Positions 7,752 through 17,689 of a stretch of DNA of 64,000 nt are shown piece by piece (the stretch's first letter is position 1; every line of letters begins with the position of its first letter). Source of the stretch: Flavobacterium sp. (GTDB lineage Bacteria; Bacteroidota; Bacteroidia; Flavobacteriales; Flavobacteriaceae); contig NZ_SEBS01000002.1 in the NCBI RefSeq assembly GCF_004211145.1, positions 124,001-188,000 on the forward strand. Reading direction: 5' to 3'. Below the pieces are notes generated by a model. The model searched no databases. It had not been told where the DNA came from and saw only the letters and a list, made by a program, of their open reading frames with translations. Both the position numbers and the translations under genes were made by a program.

Positions 7752-9119
7752 TTATTCGACTGCGAGTTTCGTGTTGTAGCTGTTTCCGAGCGCGTCCTCA
7801 AGTCGCACCATGTAAACGCCTCGAGCCAAATCACCCGTTACGAAATGACCGCCGATCGTGTTCTCGATTCTTCTATCGATGATGATTTTTCCGGTGCTTT
7901 CGTAAACCCGGAACTGAGCAGGATAAGGCAAATTCGGCGCTTCGAGGTAGACTTCGCCATCGGTAGGGTTCGGATACAGTTTCATGCCGTGGCGCGCAAA
8001 ATCGTCGGCGCCCATCGACGAATCGACTATTTTATAGATCGTATTTCCTCCGTTTACATAAAGTTGTCCGTTCACGTCTTCACCGAATGTCGAGATGTTG
8101 CCGAAATTCGGATCGGGAAGCCAAGCCAGATCGCCGCCGCTATTGACTGTTCCGATTTCGCCCGTGCAATAATCGGCGAAGAAATAGGTGCCTTGAAGAT
8201 TCGGGTATGCAGTGCCGCGATACACGTAACCGCCGGTGATCGAACAACGATCGTTCGTATGGCTGTATTGGGTGAGCGGCATCGTCATCGTCCCGATAGG
8301 TGCGCAACCTGCCGTATTGTATTCGGCTGTTCCTTCATAACAACGCCATCCGAGGTTCAATCCCGGCGTAACCGGTGACGAAATCCTGTTGATTTCTTCG
8401 ATTACGCCTTGGCCTACATCGGCAATCCACAAATCGCCGTTGCTTTTGTCAAACGACCATTTCCATGGATTTCTCAATCCGACCAGGAAAATCTCGTCGT
8501 TTCCGGCAACTCCGACATACGGGTTTGTCGACGGAATTCCATATGGTGAAGCCGAATCGACGTCGATACGCAGCATTTTCCCGAGATTCTGGCTGGTATT
8601 CTGGGCATTGTTGGGCTGATCGCCGCCTCCGCCTCCGTCGCCCGTTCCTATATATAAGTAGCCGTCAGGCCCAAACGCAAGCGAGCCGCCGTTGTGGTTG
8701 CTTTGTCCGGGATGCGGGATTACAAGGATAGGCGTTCCGCTGGTGGCGTCGGCGACATCTGGATTTCCACTTACAGTGTAGCGCGAAATGACTAAAGCGC
8801 CGTCGCCGGCACGCGTGTAATACACATAAAAATATCCGTTCGAATTGTAGTTGGGATGGAATGCAAGTCCAAGAAGTCCGCGCTCGCCTCCGGTTGAAAC
8901 AGTCGTGTTGGTAAGCGTTAGAAAATTCGTAGTGTTTATTACGCCTGCTGCATTCACGACACGTATCGCGCCACTAAGTTGAACGACGAACAGTCTTGAA
9001 TCTCCCGCATGTGCAATCGCAACCGGATTGGAAAATCCTGAAGCGAAGGAATTAAATGCAACCGTCTGAGCTGTGGCACCCGTAAAGGCAAAAGCCATTA
9101 AAAATAAAATTGATTTCAT
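7752..9119 (-). CDS. secreted PQQ-type glucose/sorbosone dehydrogenase-like protein with T9SS tail
   Basis: 455 residues from the ATG at 9117-9119; the frame is open further upstream but only this start gives a signal peptide (ILFLMAFAFTGATAQ). The body is a six-bladed propeller of the glucose/sorbosone dehydrogenase family: ERGLLGLAFHPNY, SNHNGGSLAFGPDGYLYIG, GLRNPWKWSFD and DVGQGVIEEIN are family blocks around the PQQ and calcium site. The last about 75 residues are a T9SS type A sorting domain starting LYPNPTDG. The protein is therefore exported by Sec, then moved across the outer membrane. The natural substrate is unknown; family members oxidise aldose sugars. It diverges from giant T9SS protein 1 across a 454-nt control region. 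Confidence 0.9.
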   Translation of the reverse strand: MKSILFLMAFAFTGATAQTVAFNSFASGFSNPVAIAHAGDSRLFVVQLSGAIRVVNAAGVINTTNFLTLTNTTVSTGGERGLLGLAFHPNYNSNGYFYVYYTRAGDGALVISRYTVSGNPDVADATSGTPILVIPHPGQSNHNGGSLAFGPDGYLYIGTGDGGGGGDQPNNAQNTSQNLGKMLRIDVDSASPYGIPSTNPYVGVAGNDEIFLVGLRNPWKWSFDKSNGDLWIADVGQGVIEEINRISSPVTPGLNLGWRCYEGTAEYNTAGCAPIGTMTMPLTQYSHTNDRCSITGGYVYRGTAYPNLQGTYFFADYCTGEIGTVNSGGDLAWLPDPNFGNISTFGEDVNGQLYVNGGNTIYKIVDSSMGADDFARHGMKLYPNPTDGEVYLEAPNLPYPAQFRVYESTGKIIIDRRIENTIGGHFVTGDLARGVYMVRLEDALGNSYNTKLAVE

Positions 9120-9247
9120 GTGCGTAGTTTTTAGGTTAAGTAATAAAGGTAGGGTTAAAACGCCCGAATTTTTAATATGGCCAACATCAATTGTTGCATA
9201 ATTTGCTGTAAAAGAGCCTGATATTCGCTTTTTACAGAATTGAATAT

Positions 9248-9479
9248 CGACGAAAGACACAAAATACCCGACGAAATGCATAAAATTATTGTAGTATTTT
9301 ACTGTAATTTTAAATTATTACAAAAAATCTTATTAAAATTATAACACGGTGTAAAATACTGGAAATCAGTTGTTTGTACAATTTTATTTGTTACTATTAC
9401 GTTGTAGTCTGTTTGTAGGAAAAAATATATATCAGTATTTATTTTGTGCATTTCATCGATGTTTTTATACATTTGGTCG
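9248..9479. promoter_or_regulatory. iterated 18-bp motif, two inverted pairs
   Basis: An 18-bp motif close to CGACGAAATGCATAAAAT occurs on the plus strand at 9248-9265 and 9269-9286, and on the minus strand at 9441-9458 and 9462-9479. Start-to-start spacing is 21 bp in each pair (two helical turns). The copies match the 9269 copy at 15, 18, 16 and 15 of 18 positions. The right-hand copies lie over the -33 and -7 boxes of the promoter of giant protein 1. The arrangement looks like a multi-site operator, but no regulator is known. Confidence 0.55.
9444..9475 (+). promoter_or_regulatory. promoter of giant T9SS gene 1
   Basis: TTG at 9444-9446, 21-nt spacer, TACATTTG at 9468-9475, matching the Bacteroidota consensus TTG-N17-23-TAnnTTTG. 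Transcription would begin near 9482, leaving a leader of about 90 nt. The rest of the 9120-9573 gap is AT-rich DNA without a gene. Confidence 0.55.
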
Positions 9480-9573
9480 ATGATTTAACGATTTGGGACG
9501 TTTCATCAATTAAAACCAAACAAAGACATTTTGCGTAAGGTTAATTCCTTACAAACTGATTCAACCTTTGATT

Positions 9574-12500
9574 ATGAAAACAAACTACTCTTCGGCTTTA
9601 GAGAATGCCAAAAAAGCAGTAAGCCGTTTGACCAAAAGTATGATTGTGTTGTTGCTCCTCGCGACTTCGGCAAATGTATTTTCACAATGTCCGACACCTC
9701 CCGGCGATCCGTCGGTTTACGGTAACAATTCCTGGATCGGCTACGTCTACTCAGGGCTTGATACCAACAATCCGCCACAAAATGCGTTCACCACTACAGT
9801 TTATCGCGGTTATGTGACGCAAGCGGAACAATTCAACTGGGATTTGGCCAATGCCGCACCGACAGCTTCTACTGTTTGCGGTTCTTACGCCGATTCGTTT
9901 TCGATCCGTTACCGCATGCAAAAAAACTTCTCGCCCGGATATTACTACATCACGCTTGGCGGAGATGACGGCGTGCGTTTAAGCGTCGACGGCGGTGCAA
10001 CCTGGGCCATTTCAGATTGGAACTACCATTCCTATCAAACCGTTTCAGGAACGATTTACCTCGATGGCACGAAAGACCTTGTTTTGGAATCATACGATCA
10101 AGGCGGACAATATCACGTAAGTTTTTCGTACAGCGCCTGTCTTGGTTTCTCGACAGCGCCGACTTCCATTTCAGGTACGAATGCGATCTGCGCCGGAACA
10201 TCGACAACACTCACCGCTCAAGGCGGAACTATGGGCGGAAGCTCAACCTACCAATGGGGAACAGGAAATACCGTCGGAAACAACGTGATTGCGGGCCAGA
10301 CCGGAGCATCGATCACGGTCAGCCCGACTACGACTACGACATATTGGGTGCGCCGACAAGATCCGGCACCATGTAACATAAATACGCCTGGCGTAACCCA
10401 GGAAGTAACCGTGACGCCGGTTTCGACGGCTCCGACAGGAATCTCGGGAACAACCACGCTTTGTGCCGGTTCATCAACGACTTTGACCGCAACAGGTGGA
10501 ACTTTGGGCTCGGGCTCAACGTACGAATGGGGAACAGGAACAGTAGGCTCGAACGTAATCGCAGGCCAGACGGCTGTTTCAATTACGGTAACACCATTGA
10601 CGACCACGACCTATTGGGTGCGTCGCGTGAATCCGGGAACATGCGGAACGACGAACGCAGTCACGACTACCGTAAACGTAACGGCGGTTGCGGGTGACCA
10701 GGTTTCTTACGGAAACGGCGCCTGGATCGGTTATGTGTATACGTCGATCGATTCGGCAAACCCGCCGGTCAACGCATTCGGTACGACTTATAGAGGAACT
10801 GTCGGCCAACCCGAACAATTCGACTACAACTTGGGCACGACGGCAATGAGCAGCGCGACCATGTGCGGAACATACGACACGAACTACGCCATCCGTTTCA
10901 AAATGAACAAGACTTGGACGGCAGGTTATTACACATTTACTGTCGGAGGCGACGACGGTTACCGTTTCAGTATGGACGGCGGCGCGACCTGGACGCTTTC
11001 AAACTGGTCCGACCATGGTTACGCGACGTCGACTTCGGCTCAAATCTACATGAGCGGAAGCAAGGATTTCGTCATCGAATACTACGAACGCGGAGGCGAT
11101 TCAAGAGTATCGTTCAGCTATGTGGCGTGTACCGACGTTTCTACGGCTCCGACATCGATCTCAGGAACGACATCGATCTGTAACGGAACATCTACGACGC
11201 TTACCGCAACCGGAGGATACGCCGGCGCTTATGCAACGTATCAATGGGGAACGGGAACGACCGTCGGAAACAATACGATCAACGGCCAAACCGGTGTTTC
11301 AATCACGGTTTCGCCAACAGGAAATACGACATATTGGGTTCGCCGAACTGACGGAACACCATGTAATCTTACAACGACAGGCGTAACACAATTGGTTACG
11401 GTGACGCAACCTTCAACCGCTCCGACAGGAATTTCAGGAACGACCACGACGTGCGGCGCGAGCACTACGCTTACGGCGACGGGTGGAACATTGGTTACCG
11501 GAAGCGTTTACGAATGGGGAACGGGAACTGTCGGACAAAACATAATTGCAGGACAGACAGGCGTTTCAATCACCGTTACACCGGCAACAACGACGACATA
11601 TTGGGTCAGAAGAACCGGTCCGGCTCCGTGTAATACGGCCACGAACGCTTTTTCAGTTACCGTTACGGTTAGTCCGGCATCGACGGCTCCGACTTCAATT
11701 ACCGGAAACAATTCCTTGTGTTCTGTCGGGACGACCGGCTTGACGCTGACCGCAAATGGAGGAACGGCCGCTTCAGGTTCGACGTATCAATGGGGAACAG
11801 GTTCTGTCGTGGGTACGAATCCGATCGGCGGGCAAACCAACCAAACGATTTACATCCAACCGACAGCAACCACAACATATTGGGTGCGTCGCTACGATTC
11901 ATCTTGTAACACCTACACGACAGGCGTAACCGTTGTCGTGTATCGAGGTTCGACCGGCCCGTACAGCATTTCAGGAAACGGAACCGTGTGCGCCAACCAG
12001 GCCACGACATTGTACGCTCAAAACGGAACACTGGCGACAGGATCTTCGTATCAATGGGGAACGGGAAATATCGGTGGAGCGAACGTAATTGCGGGCGCGA
12101 CAGGTGCAAGCATTTCAGTAACGCCGACTGCACAAACCACATATTGGGTACGCATCGTCGACACGGGATCATGTCCCGGAACTGACGCGGTATTCTATAC
12201 ATTGAACACATACACTCCGGCAACTCCGGTAACTTCGATAACAGGTCCAACGGCACTTTGTTCTGGCGCCGGCGGAGGAAACCTCACAGCCAACGGAGCG
12301 ACTTTGGGTTCAAACGCCGCCTATCAATGGGGAACAGGAACAGTAGGACAAAATGTATTCGCGAACTACAATCCTGTTTACATCAACCCGACGACGACCA
12401 CGACATATTGGGTTCGTACATACGACGCGACTTGTAACGTTTACACGACGGCTCAAACTTTTACGGTAACCGTAAATACGCCATCTACGCAACCTACTGG

Positions 12501-15500
12501 AATCAATGGAACGACAACCATCTGTAACGGCGGAAGCACAACACTTACGGCAACCGGCGGAACTGTCGGAACCGGCGCAACATACGCTTGGGGAACCGGA
12601 TACACGGTTGGGCAGAACGTAATTTCGGGTCAAACCGGAGTTTCGATCACGGTAAGCCCGACAGCGCAAACCGTATATTGGGTGCAACGCATCGACCCGG
12701 CGCCATGCAACACGCAAACGCAAGGACCGACAGTAACGGTGAACGTGACGGCAGCTTCAACGGCACCGACTTCGATCACGGGCGCTCCATCGGCATCGGT
12801 TTGCTACGGAACAAGTTATACGCTTACCGCGACTGGCGGAACTGCAGCGTCAGGATCAAATTATCAATGGGGAACGGGAGCTACTGTCGGTTCGAATGTA
12901 ATCGCAGGACAGACGGGCGCTTCGATAACGGTCAACCCGAGCGTGACTACGATTTATTGGGTACGTCGTTATGACGGAGCTCCGTGTTCAGCTTACACAT
13001 CGGCTGCGACTACTACAGTTACGATCACGACACCTCCGGGAACTCCGACAGCATTCGGCGTAAACCAATGGAATGCTTACGGATACGCAACTGCCGACAT
13101 CACATTGGCGACAGCTGTTTACGCAGGTTACTACGTGCAAACGACGCTCGACTTCAGCACGCAAACGGGGACGAACAGCTGGAACAACCAAAATTCTCCA
13201 TCGAGTTCAGCAGGATGGAACGGTTGTCCGGTTCCGAACGACAACTTTACGCTTGTCTACAAACGAATGGGCTTCCCATGCGGAACATATACATTGTCAT
13301 TGCCGAACTGGGACGACCAAGCGCAGGTTTATATAAACGGCACGTTGGTGTGGTCATGTAATTCATACAGCGGTGGCGGAGCTTGCAGCGGAACTATTCC
13401 GGGAAGCTTCAACCTGACATCGACATCATACATCGAAGTACGTCTTAGAGAACAAGGCGGAGGCGCAAACATCGCGTTGAGTTTCGTGAAGACCGACGTA
13501 GCGTCATCAGCACCGACAACAATCGCAGGAGCAAACGCTTCTTGCGACGGAGCGGCGGTTACGTTGACGGCGAGCGGCGGAACAACGGGAACAAACGGAG
13601 CTTTCCAATGGGGAACGGGAACCGTCGGATCAAATATCATTGCAGGTGCTACATCAGCGTCGATAACTGTTAACCCAGCAGCAACCACTACATATTGGGT
13701 ACGTCGCATCGACAGCGTCTGCGGATTCACGACAACTGCAGTTACACAAACCATCACGGTTTCAGGCGGATCTGTTTCGGGATCGCTCTCGGCAACGGCA
13801 ACGACGATTTGTCGCGGTTCGAATGCGGGCACGATTACGTTGTCGGGCCAAACAGGAAACGTCATCAAATGGCAATATGCGCCCGACAGTTCGTTCACGA
13901 CTGGCGTAGTCGACATCGCCTTTACAGGAACAACGTTGACATCGGCTCAGATCGGACAACTTACTGCGACGCGTTACTTCCGTGCGGTCGTGCAGAACGG
14001 TCTCTGTAACATCGCATACACACAACCGGTCGCCATCACGATCCTGGCAGCGGTAACTTATAACGGAACTTGGAGCGGAACGCCAACGGCATTGACTCCG
14101 GTTGTTATTTCAGCGAACTTGAACATCACATCGAATCTGAATGTTTGTGCTTGCCAGGTAACAAGCGGCGCCACGGTTTCGGTGCAGAACAATGCAACGC
14201 TTATCGTACAACGCGAAATCATCGTCGAGGAATCGTCGAACATGACAGTCGAAAGCAGCGCGAGCATCGTTCAGGTTGAGGACGACGCGGTCAACATGGG
14301 CGCGTTTACAGTAAAGCGCAATTCGGCCCCGATGAAAGGTTTCGATTTCACATATTGGTCGTCTCCGGTACAAGGAATAACGCTTTACCAAATGTCACCT
14401 GAGACGCGTTTCGATAAATATTTCAGTTTCAATCCCGTGGCGAACCAATGGATCACGCATCTCAACGGAAACGCCGTAATGGAACCGGCTCGTGGTTACA
14501 CGGTTCGCGCTCCTGCAGGCTGGAGTACCACGAATGCTACTCAAGGCGTTTATAACGCAGTGTTTACGGGAATTGCGAATACGGGAGTTGTTCCCGTGAC
14601 GATCGCCAAAGGAACCGGAACGTACAATTTGATTGGAAATCCGTATCCGTCGGCCATCGATATCGATAAATTTATTACCGACCCTGCGAACGCGGCACTC
14701 GTGAACGGAACGATCTACCTCTGGGCGCACAACACGGCGGTAAGTTCATTGACTCCGGGCAACGCCCAATACAATTATGCAGCCGACGATTATGCAAAAT
14801 ACAATCTCACAGGCGGTGTAAAAACAGCGTCGTCAGCGATTACGGGTGGTGTCGAACCAACAGGTAAAGTGGCTTCAGGACAAGGATTCTTCATACAGGC
14901 GAAAAGCACGCTTGCGAACGGAACCTATTCAGCTACCTTCAGGAATGCGATGCGCGTGGCCAATCAAAACAGTCAGTTTTTCAGGAATTCGGCCGAGACG
15001 CAAACTGCCGATACTCCAACTGAAGGCCTTGAAAAACACCGCGCCTGGATAAACATCACCAACACAACAGGGGCGTATGACGAAATGCTGCTCGGTTACA
15101 TAGAAAACGCCACGAACGAAATGGACGGTCTTTACGACGGCCCGATCTTCAACGGTGGAAACTACGTGAGTTTGTATTCGATCCTCGGAACAGATAAACT
15201 GGCAATCCAGGGAAGAGCTTTGCCTTTCGATGTGAACGATGTGATACCGTTGGGATACAAGACGTCGATCGCGGGAACATTGACGATCGCGCTTGAGCAC
15301 TTCGACGGATTGTTCGGAAGCCAAATCGTATATCTGCTCGACAAATCTGACATGAGTTACCACAATTTGAGCGAGGCAGCGTATTCGTTCACATCGGCAA
15401 CCGGAATTTTCGACACGAGATTCGAATTGCACTTCCAGGCCGGACAACTCGGAACAGGCGATCACACGCCAAATGAAAACAGCGTATACATCATCAAGCA

Positions 15501-15708
15501 AGACAAACATGTTGAGGTGAGCAGCGGAAACTACAACATGTCATCGGTCGAGATATTTGACCTGACAGGTAAAAAAGTGTACGAAAAAGGCGCGATCAAT
15601 TCGACCTTGTTCAGCACACGCGATCTGAACATCGCAGCCCAAGTGCTCATCGTGAAGGTGACGCTTGAAAGCGACGTGACCGTGACCAAGAAAATCGTCA
15701 TGTACTAA
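9574..15708 (+). CDS. giant T9SS-secreted repeat protein 1 (Ig-like repeats, PA14-like domains)
   Basis: 2044 residues from the ATG at 9574. A long signal peptide has its hydrophobic core at about 23-36 and cleavage near FSQ. A PA14/lectin-like domain (about 43-190, GGDDGVRLSVDGG) recurs at about 373-520 (GGDDGYRFSMDGG); a diverged relative is at 1155-1307. Between and after them lie ten Ig-like repeats of about 88 residues, each with an early Cys, YQWGTG, GQTGxSITVxP, TTYWVRR and often a late Cys. An eleventh, diverged Ig domain follows, then from about 1493 the C-terminal module shared with the two other giants (FTYWSSPV, NLIGNPYPSA, SGQGFF). The tail is a compact sorting domain ending VTKKIVMY, resembling the T9SS type C signal. 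Likely a cell-surface adhesin or matrix protein; no catalytic motif is seen. Confidence 0.9.
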   Translation: MKTNYSSALENAKKAVSRLTKSMIVLLLLATSANVFSQCPTPPGDPSVYGNNSWIGYVYSGLDTNNPPQNAFTTTVYRGYVTQAEQFNWDLANAAPTASTVCGSYADSFSIRYRMQKNFSPGYYYITLGGDDGVRLSVDGGATWAISDWNYHSYQTVSGTIYLDGTKDLVLESYDQGGQYHVSFSYSACLGFSTAPTSISGTNAICAGTSTTLTAQGGTMGGSSTYQWGTGNTVGNNVIAGQTGASITVSPTTTTTYWVRRQDPAPCNINTPGVTQEVTVTPVSTAPTGISGTTTLCAGSSTTLTATGGTLGSGSTYEWGTGTVGSNVIAGQTAVSITVTPLTTTTYWVRRVNPGTCGTTNAVTTTVNVTAVAGDQVSYGNGAWIGYVYTSIDSANPPVNAFGTTYRGTVGQPEQFDYNLGTTAMSSATMCGTYDTNYAIRFKMNKTWTAGYYTFTVGGDDGYRFSMDGGATWTLSNWSDHGYATSTSAQIYMSGSKDFVIEYYERGGDSRVSFSYVACTDVSTAPTSISGTTSICNGTSTTLTATGGYAGAYATYQWGTGTTVGNNTINGQTGVSITVSPTGNTTYWVRRTDGTPCNLTTTGVTQLVTVTQPSTAPTGISGTTTTCGASTTLTATGGTLVTGSVYEWGTGTVGQNIIAGQTGVSITVTPATTTTYWVRRTGPAPCNTATNAFSVTVTVSPASTAPTSITGNNSLCSVGTTGLTLTANGGTAASGSTYQWGTGSVVGTNPIGGQTNQTIYIQPTATTTYWVRRYDSSCNTYTTGVTVVVYRGSTGPYSISGNGTVCANQATTLYAQNGTLATGSSYQWGTGNIGGANVIAGATGASISVTPTAQTTYWVRIVDTGSCPGTDAVFYTLNTYTPATPVTSITGPTALCSGAGGGNLTANGATLGSNAAYQWGTGTVGQNVFANYNPVYINPTTTTTYWVRTYDATCNVYTTAQTFTVTVNTPSTQPTGINGTTTICNGGSTTLTATGGTVGTGATYAWGTGYTVGQNVISGQTGVSITVSPTAQTVYWVQRIDPAPCNTQTQGPTVTVNVTAASTAPTSITGAPSASVCYGTSYTLTATGGTAASGSNYQWGTGATVGSNVIAGQTGASITVNPSVTTIYWVRRYDGAPCSAYTSAATTTVTITTPPGTPTAFGVNQWNAYGYATADITLATAVYAGYYVQTTLDFSTQTGTNSWNNQNSPSSSAGWNGCPVPNDNFTLVYKRMGFPCGTYTLSLPNWDDQAQVYINGTLVWSCNSYSGGGACSGTIPGSFNLTSTSYIEVRLREQGGGANIALSFVKTDVASSAPTTIAGANASCDGAAVTLTASGGTTGTNGAFQWGTGTVGSNIIAGATSASITVNPAATTTYWVRRIDSVCGFTTTAVTQTITVSGGSVSGSLSATATTICRGSNAGTITLSGQTGNVIKWQYAPDSSFTTGVVDIAFTGTTLTSAQIGQLTATRYFRAVVQNGLCNIAYTQPVAITILAAVTYNGTWSGTPTALTPVVISANLNITSNLNVCACQVTSGATVSVQNNATLIVQREIIVEESSNMTVESSASIVQVEDDAVNMGAFTVKRNSAPMKGFDFTYWSSPVQGITLYQMSPETRFDKYFSFNPVANQWITHLNGNAVMEPARGYTVRAPAGWSTTNATQGVYNAVFTGIANTGVVPVTIAKGTGTYNLIGNPYPSAIDIDKFITDPANAALVNGTIYLWAHNTAVSSLTPGNAQYNYAADDYAKYNLTGGVKTASSAITGGVEPTGKVASGQGFFIQAKSTLANGTYSATFRNAMRVANQNSQFFRNSAETQTADTPTEGLEKHRAWINITNTTGAYDEMLLGYIENATNEMDGLYDGPIFNGGNYVSLYSILGTDKLAIQGRALPFDVNDVIPLGYKTSIAGTLTIALEHFDGLFGSQIVYLLDKSDMSYHNLSEAAYSFTSATGIFDTRFELHFQAGQLGTGDHTPNENSVYIIKQDKHVEVSSGNYNMSSVEIFDLTGKKVYEKGAINSTLFSTRDLNIAAQVLIVKVTLESDVTVTKKIVMY
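10150..13765 (+). repeat. coding tandem repeats of about 265-275 bp (Ig-like units)
   Basis: Ten units begin near 10150, 10426, 11137, 11410, 11680, 11950, 12215, 12480, 12755 and 13500, interrupted by PA14-like segments at 10690-11130 and 13036-13495. Similarity is visible at DNA level, for instance tatcaatggggaac recurring in most units. Such arrays can gain or lose units by recombination. Confidence 0.85.
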
Positions 15709-15733
15709 GATTGCGTCAACCAAAAAGCGAATT

Positions 15734-16396
15734 ATGAAAAAAATACTTTTGTTATGCATTGCCGGCTCCGCGCTGTTATCGTGCGGAGGCGTCAAGCACA
15801 AAGAAAACATCCTCGACAGCAATGACTGGGGCGTGAACGATAATTCGCTCAAAATGGACGGTTACTATTATCAGGAACTCGACGGAAAAATTTTCAGGAA
15901 CGAATACACGGGATTCTCGCAAGACGAGACCAAAGACAGGCAACACGCCATCAAGCCGTTCCTGTTGTACGCCGACGGGTCGGTGCTCACAACCGGAGCA
16001 TTGATCGGAACACGCGAAAAAGGCTCGTTCGACCATCATAAGGAATGTGGTTTGACCGACGGAAATACCATCAGGAATGCCAAAAAGTTTTTCGAATGTG
16101 ACCTAAGTCATTACGAGGATGCGGCACCGATTTGGGATCGCGGCATCTACAAAGCCGGCAGCGGAACCATCACGATACAGTATTACGTGAACCTTGATGA
16201 GAAACATTTCCTCGTCGAGAAAAAAGGCGAAATCATAAACGACAGCCTGTTCGTGCTGAAGACCAAATTCGATTTCGAATTGAAAGTGCTCACGAACATC
16301 AACGAGGAATATAAATTCCAACCTTTCGAAAACGTTCCAAAGTCGTCGAACCCGCTCGTCGAACAGCGCCACAAGTATTCAAAAGCCGGCCGCTAG
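15734..16396 (+). CDS. uncharacterised lipoprotein
   Basis: 220 residues with a clear lipoprotein signal (LLCIAGSALLSC, lipobox Cys at residue 17). The mature part has no recognised domain; it is rich in charged and aromatic residues with beta-strand pattern (MDGYYYQELDGKIFRNEY, GSGTITIQYYVNLDEKHF). It starts 25 nt after the stop of giant T9SS protein 1 with no terminator between, so the two are probably co-transcribed. A partner role at the outer membrane is possible, but that is inference from position only. A terminator follows about 50 nt after the stop. Confidence 0.8.
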   Translation: MKKILLLCIAGSALLSCGGVKHKENILDSNDWGVNDNSLKMDGYYYQELDGKIFRNEYTGFSQDETKDRQHAIKPFLLYADGSVLTTGALIGTREKGSFDHHKECGLTDGNTIRNAKKFFECDLSHYEDAAPIWDRGIYKAGSGTITIQYYVNLDEKHFLVEKKGEIINDSLFVLKTKFDFELKVLTNINEEYKFQPFENVPKSSNPLVEQRHKYSKAGR

Positions 16397-16443
16397 GCCG
16401 AAAGAAATAGAGATTAGTTGTTTTTAGTTGTTTTAGTTTAGAA

Positions 16444-16474
16444 AAAAAATCCCGCTTGGTTGGCGGGATTTTTT
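16444..16474. terminator. intrinsic terminator after giant 1/lipoprotein operon
   Basis: Stem AAAAAATCCCGC / GCGGGATTTTTT, 12 bp, 7-nt loop, with a T-run on the plus strand. It separates the lipoprotein from the next gene in the same direction. Confidence 0.9.
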
Positions 16475-16594
16475 GTTATTTTACTTTTGACCACTTGGCC
16501 ATTTACTAAAAACAGTTCCAACCTGAAGATTATAAGAATATCTAAACGTTTATGAACTGCCATGTTTAAGATTTTATCGCCATCACCGTTAATC

Positions 16595-17689
16595 ATGCCA
16601 AATAGGATTGTTGTTCTTTTTTGCATTTTTATTTCATTTTCGGGAGTTTGCCAAGTGAATGATCGGAAGGGAAAAGTAAAATCGGAGCGTGTTAAATTAA
16701 TCTATCTGGACTCGTCGCGACAAAACTATCGATTGTTCGAGATTGATGGCGACTACGGGCATTCGGGATTCCAAAGTCCGCAATTTTCCCAGCAGCGATT
16801 TGATGTTGCATGGTTTCACAGTCCTTTCGTCCATTATGCGAATTATCTTAAACATTACGATTCGATCGGTTTTTTGACAAGGGAAACTTGGTTTTACAAG
16901 AATGATGAGATCGTAGGTGATAACCGTTACGAATACGATAACAACCAAAACCTGATCAGTAATAAAGATCTCTTAACGATTTTTTCACGTGAATCGAAGC
17001 GGTTTTACTTCGACGACGATTGTCTGTTGCGGTCATCGATGACTTATTATTCGGACGACCCGAAATATTATTCGTATACGCAAAATATTTACGACCAGAA
17101 CGCGAACCTGATTGAAGAACGAAAATTTTGGGCCGATGGTTCGGTGAATTTGAAAATGTACAAGTACGATGCCCGCAACAGAAGGATCGCCGAGTACAAG
17201 CAAGATAAACAGCAATCGAAAAGCAAGTCCAATGAAATGTACATGTTCACCATTGCGGGTAATGAAAACATGTGGTTGAAATGCACGTGGAAGTACGACG
17301 AACAGGATACGCAGACAGAATCCTGGGAGTTTCGGGAGGATGGAAGCTCCGTCACGATAAAAACAAAGTACAACCGCAACAATCTCAAAAGTGCTGTCGC
17401 GGTGAGTTATGATTTTGGCTCGACCGAAACCAAATATCGATACGATAAAAATGACTTGCTTTTAGAAATCGAATCAACTTTTGAAAAATTTCCTCAAAAT
17501 GATTTGCGGATTCTGTACGAATATAATGACGATAAAACAGTCCGAAAACTCACGTATACAAAAGGGACACAAATACAAGTGACGCGGTACACATACGAAT
17601 ATGACGAAAGACGAAATTGGACCCTACAAACAAAAATTGTCGACGATGTGCCGCTTTACAAATTGCGTCGCCAACTTACCTATTATTGA
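16595..17689 (+). CDS. secreted protein with YD-like repeats
   Basis: 364 residues from the ATG at 16595, chosen because it yields a signal peptide (IVVLFCIFISFSGVCQ). The mature protein is a string of beta-hairpin-like units resembling YD/RHS repeats: NRYEYDNNQNLI, YKYDARNRRIAEY, YRYDKNDLLLEIE, YEYNDDKTVRKLTY, YEYDERRNWTLQT. No toxin domain or RHS core cleavage motif is present and the protein ends with the repeats, so a polymorphic toxin is unlikely. Function unknown; probably periplasmic or surface. Its stop overlaps the end of the convergent ketoacyl synthase gene by 7 nt. Confidence 0.75.
   Translation: MPNRIVVLFCIFISFSGVCQVNDRKGKVKSERVKLIYLDSSRQNYRLFEIDGDYGHSGFQSPQFSQQRFDVAWFHSPFVHYANYLKHYDSIGFLTRETWFYKNDEIVGDNRYEYDNNQNLISNKDLLTIFSRESKRFYFDDDCLLRSSMTYYSDDPKYYSYTQNIYDQNANLIEERKFWADGSVNLKMYKYDARNRRIAEYKQDKQQSKSKSNEMYMFTIAGNENMWLKCTWKYDEQDTQTESWEFREDGSSVTIKTKYNRNNLKSAVAVSYDFGSTETKYRYDKNDLLLEIESTFEKFPQNDLRILYEYNDDKTVRKLTYTKGTQIQVTRYTYEYDERRNWTLQTKIVDDVPLYKLRRQLTYY

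Noticed and set aside
7845..8378. Open frame antisense to the sugar dehydrogenase
   Set aside because: It is a shadow caused by high GC third positions of the real gene; composition is Arg/Ile-rich and no motif is seen.
9120..9281. N-terminal extension of the sugar dehydrogenase frame
   Set aside because: The signal peptide begins at the ATG ending at 9119, and the upstream part lies over regulatory DNA.
10150..13765. Regular DNA repeats resembling a CRISPR-like or satellite array
   Set aside because: The units are about 270 bp, lie in one long reading frame and encode Ig-like domains; there are no short identical repeats with unique spacers.
16595..17689. RHS-type polymorphic toxin
   Set aside because: There are YD-like units but no RHS core end motif, no variable toxin tip and no immunity gene; the protein ends with the repeats.
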